From assembly GCA_019307645.1 (NCBI GenBank), contig JAFDJF010000078.1, positions 1 through 8,107 on the forward strand: a stretch of DNA of 8,107 bases. The letters are read 5' to 3'. Position numbers and translations under genes: made by a program. This document shows positions 1 to 5,455 of this stretch, one piece after another (within the stretch, counting starts at the first letter, position 1; each line of letters starts with the position of its first letter). The DNA comes from Deltaproteobacteria bacterium (GTDB taxonomy: Bacteria > Desulfobacterota > DSM-4660 > Desulfatiglandales > Desulfatiglandaceae). The notes beneath the pieces were generated by a model. That model was given only the letters and a program-made list of their open reading frames with translations. It did no database searches and was not told the origin of the DNA.

Positions 1-105
1 GGGTTCTGCCCAAGCGGCGCAGCCCAGGTGAAACATTTTAACAAAAAACAAATATTTGCGGAATTCGACGGGATGCTTGATGCGTTGAATGCCATAGGGA
101 TATAG
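1..105 (+). CDS. C-terminal end of an HdrA-like iron-sulfur flavoprotein (partial, 5' end outside window)
   Basis: An open frame runs from base 1 to a TAG at 103-105 and gives the last 34 residues of a protein that begins upstream. It opens with GFCPSGAAQ and continues with a basic stretch and a QIFAEFDGML-type helix. HdrA proteins typically end this way: the last Cys-Pro of a [4Fe-4S] ferredoxin motif, then SGA and a helix around a QI(L/F/M)A core. If so, this is the end of a separate HdrA upstream of mvhD, so the cluster would hold two HdrA proteins. Only one cysteine is visible, so another 2x[4Fe-4S] protein is possible. The frame, stop and Cys-Pro are seen; the family assignment is by similarity of a short tail. 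Confidence 0.6.
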   Translation, partial: GFCPSGAAQVKHFNKKQIFAEFDGMLDALNAIGI

Positions 106-112
106 CCTGAAA

Positions 113-156
113 GGCACAAGGTATACGGTACACGGCACAAGGTATACGGTATCTGG
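113..156 (+). repeat. Left heptad repeat array (GGYAYAM units)
   Basis: Six consecutive 7-base units, each beginning with GG: GGCACAA, GGTATAC, GGTACAC, GGCACAA, GGTATAC, GGTATCT, then a final GG. The 18-base string GGCACAAGGTATACGGTA occurs twice exactly, at 113-130 and 134-151, a period of 21 or three heptads. The units are the reverse complement type of those in the array at 188-251, so the two arrays face each other across about 31 bases. Confidence 0.8.
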
Positions 157-187
157 TCGACTGAAAACGGCATGAGAAATAATTAAA

Positions 188-251
188 CCTTGTACCCCAA
201 ACCTTAAACCGTACACCTTGTACCTTATACCTTGTACTTACACCTTATACC
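188..251 (+). repeat. Right heptad repeat array (CCTTRTA units), inverted relative to the left array
   Basis: Nine consecutive units beginning at 188: CCTTGTA, CCCCAAA, CCTTAAA, CCGTACA, CCTTGTA, CCTTATA, CCTTGTA, a 6-base CTTACA (one base lost), CCTTATA, then CC. CCTTGTA occurs three times and CCTTATA twice. The array complements the left one: for example ATACCTTGT at 227-235 can pair with ACAAGGTAT at 116-124 or 137-145. If transcribed, the two arrays could fold into a long imperfect hairpin in several registers, ending just upstream of the mvhD ribosome binding site. Function is unknown. Confidence 0.8.
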
Positions 252-261
252 TTTTTCTTTT

Positions 262-268
262 GGAGGAA
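262..268 (+). promoter_or_regulatory. Ribosome binding site of mvhD
   Basis: GGAGGAA lies 5 bases after its GGAGG core from the ATG at 272. This fixes the start there rather than at the in-frame TTG at 218, which lies inside the heptad array and would add 18 residues of repeat-encoded sequence. Confidence 0.85.
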
Positions 269-271
269 ATT

Positions 272-694
272 ATGGGAGACTTCGAACCAACGATCATTGC
301 TTTTGTGTGTAACTGGTGTACTTACACGGCTGCGGACCTGGCCGGCACATCCAGATTGGCCTATCCGAAAAATGTGAGGTTGATCCGAGTCATGTGCACG
401 GGGATGGTGGACCCGCAGTATATCATCAAAGCCCTTCTGGAAGGTGCAGACGCAGTCCTTGTGAGCGGATGTCACCCCGGGGATTGTCATTACATTAATG
501 GGAATTATAAGGCACGCAGACGAATCAAGCTTCTCAAGGAAATCCTTCCGCAGTTTGGCTTTGAAAAGGAGCGTCTCAGACTAACGTGGATCGGGGCAAG
601 TGACGGAATCATGTTTGCAGAAATCATGCGGGAGTTGGCCGCCCAGGTTAAGGCTCTCGGACCCATTCAGTCCAAACTGAAAATGGTAATATGA
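272..694 (+). CDS. mvhD: MvhD-like [2Fe-2S] electron-transfer subunit (FlpD/MvhD family)
   Basis: A 140-residue cytoplasmic protein, the usual length for a stand-alone MvhD/FlpD. It carries the family signature throughout: CNWCTY (C13, C16), an AADLAG segment, a YPKNVRLIRVMC segment with C42, and a GCHPGDCHY block with C67 and C72 followed by GN. In methanogens MvhD binds a [2Fe-2S] cluster and bridges the MvhAG hydrogenase to HdrA; in sulfate reducers, acetogens and aromatic degraders (for example BamF) it accompanies HdrA without that hydrogenase. No MvhA or MvhG is visible here. The next gene encodes an FrhB-like subunit, so MvhD probably connects that module to HdrA (inference). There is no in-frame TGA to suggest selenocysteine. 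A 90-base gap separates it from the next gene. Confidence 0.93.
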   Translation: MGDFEPTIIAFVCNWCTYTAADLAGTSRLAYPKNVRLIRVMCTGMVDPQYIIKALLEGADAVLVSGCHPGDCHYINGNYKARRRIKLLKEILPQFGFEKERLRLTWIGASDGIMFAEIMRELAAQVKALGPIQSKLKMVI

Positions 695-698
695 AACA

Positions 699-763
699 GT
701 TTAGAGTCAAGCGTTCGAAATGATTTATTTGGACTGACGAACCTGTAATGTGGAACTCTAAAC
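699..763 (+). repeat. Interrupted inverted repeat between mvhD and the FrhB-like gene
   Basis: GTTTAGAGT at 699-707 is perfectly complementary to ACTCTAAAC at 755-763. Nested inside, GTTCG at 713-717 can pair with CGAAC at 738-742. The two stems could stack into a branched RNA structure ending 11 bases before the next gene's ribosome binding site. There is no T-run, so it does not look like an intrinsic terminator. It may be an RNA stability or processing element, or chance. Confidence 0.4.
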
Positions 764-774
764 CTGAACTATCC

Positions 775-780
775 GGAGGA
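775..780 (+). promoter_or_regulatory. Ribosome binding site of the FrhB-like gene
   Basis: GGAGGA, with 5 bases between the GGAGG core and the ATG at 785. This strong Shine-Dalgarno supports the chosen start. Confidence 0.8.
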
Positions 781-784
781 AGTA

Positions 785-1927
785 ATGGCTACAACGGCAA
801 AAATTGAGATAAAAAATCAAGACCTTTTAACATCACTTCAGGGGTTTTTCCGCTCTGTGCTCCAATTGGAAGATATCAGTGCCATACTGGTTCCTCAACG
901 TCTTCCCATGAAAAATGTCGTGATGCCTACGCTCGTGACTGACCCTGAACGTTTAAACGGGGTAGATCCCCTGTCACCCTATTTTCCTATGAACGCCTCC
1001 AAGATTGTCTCCAGGCTTACACGCCGGTCCATGGGTGGAAAGGCAGCGGTGGTTTTGCGCCCATGCGAAATACGGGCATTTACTGAACTGGTTAAGCTGA
1101 AGCAGGGGCTTACTGAGGAAGTGGTGGTGATTGGACTCGATTGCCTGGGGGCATACAGCAATATGGACTATCTTCGATCTGTCGGTGAGGATACAGCCGA
1201 ATTCACTGCACGGTTTTATAAAAGTGTTCTTTCTGGAAATGGAAGCCCATTAGAGGAGACGGACCTCGCTCCTGCCTGCAGGGCATGTGAACACCCTGTT
1301 CCGGAAAATGCGGATATCCTTATCGGACTGTTTGGAATGGACACGGACAAGGAACTGTTGATTCAGTCACAGACACCTTCAGGAGGAGATATTATCGGCA
1401 GGCTCGGTTTGCCTGCAGCAAAGGAGCCCCCTGATCGAAAAACGGCTTTAAATGCGCTGATTTCCGAGAGAACCGAATTTCGCGACAAAATGTTTGCCGA
1501 AACCGGAGAGATGACAGACAACCTGGAAAAGCTGACTGTTTATCTGGCCAATTGCATAAACTGCTATAACTGCAGAGTTGCCTGCCCGGTCTGCTACTGC
1601 AAGGAATGCGTCTTTGTGACAGACGTTTTTAATCACGAGCCATCCCAATACCTGCAATGGTCCATGCGGAAAGGGGCAGTTAAGATGCCAACGGATACGG
1701 TGTTCTATCACATCACCCGTTTGGCGCATATGAGTACCGCATGCGTGGGGTGCGGACAGTGTTCTAATGCCTGCCCCAATGACATCCCGGTGATGGAACT
1801 CTTCCGCACCGTTGCCCATCGCACGCAGGAGGCCTTTGAATACGAGGCGGGGCGAAGCATTGATGAGAATCCACCGTTGTCGGTATTCCGAGAGGAAGAA
1901 TTTGCTGATGTTGTGGGGATAACCTAG
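785..1927 (+). CDS. FrhB/FdhB-like iron-sulfur flavoprotein (coenzyme F420 hydrogenase/dehydrogenase beta-subunit family)
   Basis: A 380-residue cytoplasmic protein without membrane segments. The N-terminal two thirds carry the family landmarks RPCEIRAF (C94) and GLDCLGAY (C120), plus a CRAC pair (C165, C168). The C-terminal part has two ferredoxin-like motifs: C257-X2-C260-X2-C263-X3-C267-Pro and C320-X2-C323-X2-C326-X3-C330-Pro. The first runs straight into further cysteines (C270, C272, C275), seven in 19 residues, as in the FdhB/FrhB group, where this region and the N-terminal cysteines bind [4Fe-4S] clusters near FAD. Archaeal relatives oxidise or reduce F420; in bacteria the partner may be NAD(P)H, ferredoxin or a formate dehydrogenase. 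Its position between mvhD and hdrA suggests it is the electron entry or exit module of an Hdr-type complex. The physiological donor cannot be read from the sequence. Confidence 0.87.
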   Translation: MATTAKIEIKNQDLLTSLQGFFRSVLQLEDISAILVPQRLPMKNVVMPTLVTDPERLNGVDPLSPYFPMNASKIVSRLTRRSMGGKAAVVLRPCEIRAFTELVKLKQGLTEEVVVIGLDCLGAYSNMDYLRSVGEDTAEFTARFYKSVLSGNGSPLEETDLAPACRACEHPVPENADILIGLFGMDTDKELLIQSQTPSGGDIIGRLGLPAAKEPPDRKTALNALISERTEFRDKMFAETGEMTDNLEKLTVYLANCINCYNCRVACPVCYCKECVFVTDVFNHEPSQYLQWSMRKGAVKMPTDTVFYHITRLAHMSTACVGCGQCSNACPNDIPVMELFRTVAHRTQEAFEYEAGRSIDENPPLSVFREEEFADVVGIT

Positions 1928-1970
1928 ATCAGAAGTTTGTTCAAGATTACATAATCAGTTGCAGAACAGT

Positions 1971-1987
1971 CTAGGAGGCTGTCCTAG
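1971..1987 (+). other. Small hairpin with an embedded AGGAGG upstream of hdrA
   Basis: CTAGGA (1971-1976) and TCCTAG (1982-1987) form a perfect 6-bp stem around a 5-base loop. The left arm and loop contain AGGAGG (1973-1978), a strong Shine-Dalgarno-like string with no start codon at a useful distance. It may be a structural element in the hdrA leader or a decoy ribosome site. The significance is uncertain. Confidence 0.4.
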
Positions 1988-1997
1988 CAGCTAATTT

Positions 1998-2001
1998 GGA
2001 G
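1998..2001 (+). promoter_or_regulatory. Ribosome binding site of hdrA
   Basis: GGAG lies 6 bases before the ATG at 2008. An in-frame TTG at 1996 overlaps this site, so the ATG at 2008 is preferred. It also places the GAGISG flavin motif at residues 12-17, the usual distance from the start in HdrA proteins that lack the N-terminal domain. Confidence 0.75.
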
Positions 2002-2007
2002 ATTGTT

Positions 2008-5000
2008 ATGATCAAAAAAATCGGCAAGGCATTAGTCGTCGGCGCGGGAATCAGCGGAATCCGGGCTGCCCTTGATCTGGCTGAAACAGGCTATGGAGTC
2101 ACGCTTATTGACCGGTCACCCCATTTGGGCGGCATTTTGAGCCAACTTGACTATCAATTCCCCACCGACCGTTGCGGGATGTGCAAAATGCTCCCCCTTG
2201 TGGATCGAGATGCATCATCCCAGTATTGCCTGCGCAAAGGGCTTTTTCATGAAAACATAGATATTCTTCTTTCCACCGAACTCATTTCCATAGAAGGAGA
2301 TCCGGGTAATTTTCAGGTCAGACTCCGGCAAAAACCGAGCTGGGTTGATCCTGAACGATGCATTGGATGCGGAAAATGCGTAGATGTTTGTCCGGTAGAA
2401 ATCCCTGATGATTTTAATGCCGGATTTGTTTCAAGAAAAGCCATATATCTGCCTATCCCCCATGCCATACCCAACCCGTACCTCATTGATTTCAGCGCCT
2501 GTACCCGATGTGGGGAATGTGAAAAGATCTGCCCCACAGGCGCCATAAGGCTGTCTGAGCAAGAACGGGAGAAATTTCGGATTTTAGTGGTGGATGACGA
2601 ACTGATTGTCCGTGACTCGCTTAAGGAATGGCTGGAAGAGGAAGGCTTTACCGTAGATGTTGCCGAGTCCGGTCCCGAGGCCTTGGATCAACTGGACAAA
2701 AAACCGTATCACTTGATGCTCACGGATATCAAAATGCCGGGGATGGACGGGGTTGAGCTACTCAAAAAGGCAAAAGAAAGTTTCCCGGATTTAACTGTGG
2801 TAATGATGACAGCCTATGCAACGGTTGAAACAGCTGTCGAAGCCATGAAAATCGGCGCCCTGGACTATCTTGTTAAGCCCTTTGACCCCGACAAGCTTAT
2901 CCCGATGACCCTGGGGATATACGAAGACCTTGAAACGGCTAAGGGTCGCGAGATGGAGGTCGGCGCCCTGGTCCTTTGCGGCGGTACGGACTATTATGAT
3001 CCTGCCAGCGGAAAAAACATCTTAGGCTATGGGGCTTACCCCAATGTTGTAACCAGCCTGGAATTTGAAAGGATCTTTAGCGGAAGCGGTCCCAGTCAGG
3101 GGAAACTTGTTCGTCCCTTTGATGGAAAACCCATTCGAAAAGTGGCCTGGATCCAATGCGTGGGGTCCAGAGACCTGCAGGCTGATGCAGACTTTTGCTC
3201 TAATATTTGCTGCATGTACGCTATAAAAGAAGCTCTCGTGGCCAAAGAAAAGACAAACCATGAATTGGACACGACCATCTTTTATATGGACATGCGGACC
3301 TTCGGAAAATCCTATCAACGATACCGTGATCAGGCAGAGACGGCCCATGGGGTTCGATTTGAAAGGGGACGCGTTCATTCCGTTACTCAGGACGAAAAAA
3401 GTAGCGATCTAATCATACGCTATGTGGACCAGAGCGGTGTAATCCATGAATCTCATCAGGATATGGTCGTACTTTCAACAGGCCAAAGACCCGCTCCCGG
3501 AACAAGCGATTTGGCCGAGATGATGGAAATTGGACTGAATCCGTGGGGATTCATTGAGACCCAACCCTTTTCTCTGAGCCGATCAAGCCGGGAAGGCATC
3601 TTGATTGGAGGCGCCTTTGCCGGACTTAAAGACATTAATGAATCGGTAATCCAGGCTTCGGCTGCAGCCCTTTCAGCCTCTCAGGTCATTCATTCTTCCG
3701 GCGGCGGTCTTTCCTCCGAACCTGCGTCCACCCCTAAGACAATTGATATTTCGCATGAACTTCCACGCGTTTTGGTTGCAATTTGCACTTGCAACGGCGA
3801 GCTTTCTGAATTTCTTGATTCACAAGAAATCATTTCGCATCTATCACAGGACCCTTCGGTGGACCAAATCGAATTTCTGGAACAAACTTGTACTAAAGCC
3901 GGATGGGAATTACTGGTTAAGCTCGTAGAAGAACAGAATCCAAATCGGATTCTTATTGGCACCTGCCTTCCCTATGTTTATGCGCGAAAACTCCGGGAAC
4001 TGGGGCTACAAGTGGGACTGGCGCCTTCATGTATGGATGTCGTGGATATTCGAACCCCTTTATTTTCTTCGATCGAACAGGATAAGGAAGAGCTGGGCAG
4101 CCAAATAATCAGCACACTGAAAATGGGTATTGCCAAACTAAAACGCATTGACCCCACTGCTGTTTCCACTGTCCCAATTAATCAGCAGGCATTGGTAGTA
4201 GGCGGCGGAATCGCCGGTATGACAGCGGCCCTCGCTATTGCCGATCATGGCTTTCAGGTTGATCTTGTGGAACAGTCAGAGCAGTTGGGGGGAAACCTTC
4301 TCTGGCTTCGGCAGACGCTTGAAGGACACAAAACGCGAGAACTTCTTGAAGAAACCTGCCAGAATGTTGAAAAACATCCGCTTATCAGGGTTCATACCGG
4401 TACGCAAATCGTCAACTCTTACGGGGAGGTGGGGCTGTTTTTTACAACCATTGAAGACGCTGAAGGTGTGGCGCAGTCGCTTGAACACGGGGTAAGCATC
4501 CTTGCCACAGGAGGGACTGAGGCTGCCACCGTGTCCTACGGGAATGGCACGAATGAGGGCATTGTGACCCAAATGGAATTGGAAATGAGGCTGAATGACA
4601 GCACCCTGGATCCGGCAAAATTGAAATCTGTGGTAATGATTCAGTGTGTTGATTCCAGAGAAGAGCCAAGAAATTATTGCAGCCGTGTTTGCTGTGCATC
4701 TGCGCTAAAACACGCACTGCATTTGAAGGAGGAGAATCCTGAAATTGCTATCTACATCCTTTATCGGGATATGATGTCCTATGGATTTTCCGAGACTTAT
4801 TACACCCAGGCTCGCAAGGCCGGCGTTTTTTTCATCCAGTATGGGTTAGAGGGCAAGCCCGATGTTCAGCCCGGGGACGGATCGGTTCATGTCACCGTCT
4901 TTGAGCCTATAATCGGCCGGAATATCGAAATAGATGCGGACCTTGTAGTGCTCGCATCAGGCCTGGTCCCGACCCTGCCGGTGGACCTGGTAGAAACTTT

Positions 5001-5427
5001 TGGCAGTGCAGTAGATCAGGATGGTTTTTTTCAGGAGGCTGAAACAAAGTGGCGACCTGTGGATTCGTTGAAAGAAGGCGTCTTTGCCTGTGGCATTGCA
5101 CACTCACCACGTTCCATTTCTGAATCGATCGCTACGGCAGAAGCGGCTGCCCAACGGTCGCTGAGAATCCTGTCTCAGAAAAATCTTCCTGCAGGAAAAG
5201 TTGTTGCAAAAGTTCGTCACAGCCTTTGCACCCTGTGTGAACGATGCATTGACGCATGTCCTTATGGCGCCCGTGCTCTCAATTATGAACTGGATCAGGT
5301 GTTGGTCAATCCCGTAATGTGTCAGGGTTGCGGCTCATGCGCTACTGTTTGCCTAAACAGTGCCTCTATTCTGGAGGGATTTCAGAAACAGCAGATGTTT
5401 GAGGTCATTGACGCCGCCTTTGTGTAA
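2008..5427 (+). CDS. hdrA: Double HdrA-type flavin/iron-sulfur protein with an internal response-regulator receiver domain
   Basis: An 1139-residue soluble protein made of two HdrA units. Unit 1 (about 1-565): FAD motif GAGISG 12-17, HdrA-type CGMC (C56, C59), two ferredoxin motifs (C118/121/124/128 and C165/168/171/175), a complete receiver domain at about 190-305, then the rest of HdrA with IQCVGSRD and the C384-X12-C397-X3-C401-C402 cluster motif. Unit 2 (about 586-1139): an HdrA N-terminal domain (C593, C595, C628, C653, C675), FAD motif GGGIAG 732-737, C880-X10-C891-X3-C895-C896, and two C-terminal ferredoxin motifs (C1074/1077/1080/1084 and C1105/1108/1111/1115). Unit 2 lacks the inserted ferredoxin module; unit 1 lacks the N-terminal domain and C-terminal ferredoxins. 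HdrA is the flavin-bifurcating subunit in methanogens and the parent of BamD/BamE- and Qmo-type proteins. Bifurcation here is inferred. Confidence 0.93.
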   Translation: MIKKIGKALVVGAGISGIRAALDLAETGYGVTLIDRSPHLGGILSQLDYQFPTDRCGMCKMLPLVDRDASSQYCLRKGLFHENIDILLSTELISIEGDPGNFQVRLRQKPSWVDPERCIGCGKCVDVCPVEIPDDFNAGFVSRKAIYLPIPHAIPNPYLIDFSACTRCGECEKICPTGAIRLSEQEREKFRILVVDDELIVRDSLKEWLEEEGFTVDVAESGPEALDQLDKKPYHLMLTDIKMPGMDGVELLKKAKESFPDLTVVMMTAYATVETAVEAMKIGALDYLVKPFDPDKLIPMTLGIYEDLETAKGREMEVGALVLCGGTDYYDPASGKNILGYGAYPNVVTSLEFERIFSGSGPSQGKLVRPFDGKPIRKVAWIQCVGSRDLQADADFCSNICCMYAIKEALVAKEKTNHELDTTIFYMDMRTFGKSYQRYRDQAETAHGVRFERGRVHSVTQDEKSSDLIIRYVDQSGVIHESHQDMVVLSTGQRPAPGTSDLAEMMEIGLNPWGFIETQPFSLSRSSREGILIGGAFAGLKDINESVIQASAAALSASQVIHSSGGGLSSEPASTPKTIDISHELPRVLVAICTCNGELSEFLDSQEIISHLSQDPSVDQIEFLEQTCTKAGWELLVKLVEEQNPNRILIGTCLPYVYARKLRELGLQVGLAPSCMDVVDIRTPLFSSIEQDKEELGSQIISTLKMGIAKLKRIDPTAVSTVPINQQALVVGGGIAGMTAALAIADHGFQVDLVEQSEQLGGNLLWLRQTLEGHKTRELLEETCQNVEKHPLIRVHTGTQIVNSYGEVGLFFTTIEDAEGVAQSLEHGVSILATGGTEAATVSYGNGTNEGIVTQMELEMRLNDSTLDPAKLKSVVMIQCVDSREEPRNYCSRVCCASALKHALHLKEENPEIAIYILYRDMMSYGFSETYYTQARKAGVFFIQYGLEGKPDVQPGDGSVHVTVFEPIIGRNIEIDADLVVLASGLVPTLPVDLVETFGSAVDQDGFFQEAETKWRPVDSLKEGVFACGIAHSPRSISESIATAEAAAQRSLRILSQKNLPAGKVVAKVRHSLCTLCERCIDACPYGARALNYELDQVLVNPVMCQGCGSCATVCLNSASILEGFQKQQMFEVIDAAFV
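2575..2922 (+). other. Receiver (REC) domain inserted in HdrA unit 1
   Basis: Residues about 190-305 of the HdrA protein form a full CheY-like fold: a hydrophobic strand into the acidic pair D196-D197, phospho-acceptor D240 within TDIKMPGMDG, T268 in MMTAYA, and K290 in VKPFDP. All catalytic residues are present, so it should be phosphorylatable. It sits exactly between the second ferredoxin motif (ending C175) and the return of the FAD domain (EVGALVLCGG), with the HdrA sequence intact on both sides. Confidence 0.92.
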
Positions 5428-5455
5428 TTGTCCGACTGAGCCTGTTTTAGAAACC

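Noticed and set aside
113..251. CRISPR array
   Set aside because: The units are 7 bases long and contiguous, without unique spacers.
218..271. TTG start adding 18 residues to MvhD
   Set aside because: The extension is translated heptad repeat and bypasses the strong GGAGGAA site before ATG 272; family proteins begin near the CNWC motif.
699..763. Intrinsic terminator after mvhD
   Set aside because: The stem is AT-rich with a 47-base interior and no T-run follows it.
1996..2007. TTG start for HdrA
   Set aside because: It overlaps the GGAG ribosome site; the only stronger site (AGGAGG at 1973-1978) is 17 bases from it, too far.
2575..2922. The receiver insertion as an assembly chimera or frameshift artefact
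   Set aside because: The frame is continuous, flanking HdrA sequence is complete on both sides, and all receiver catalytic residues are intact, which is unlikely for a random join.
4276..4572. Antisense reading frames within hdrA, and similar frames inside the other genes
   Set aside because: They lie opposite or out of frame to strongly supported coding sequence, lack ribosome sites and show no recognisable motifs.
5360..5455. GTG start of the kinase, overlapping hdrA by 68 bases
   Set aside because: The added 32 residues coincide with the out-of-frame coding sequence of the HdrA ferredoxin tail and show no kinase-family character; ATG 5456 puts the membrane helix at the expected place.
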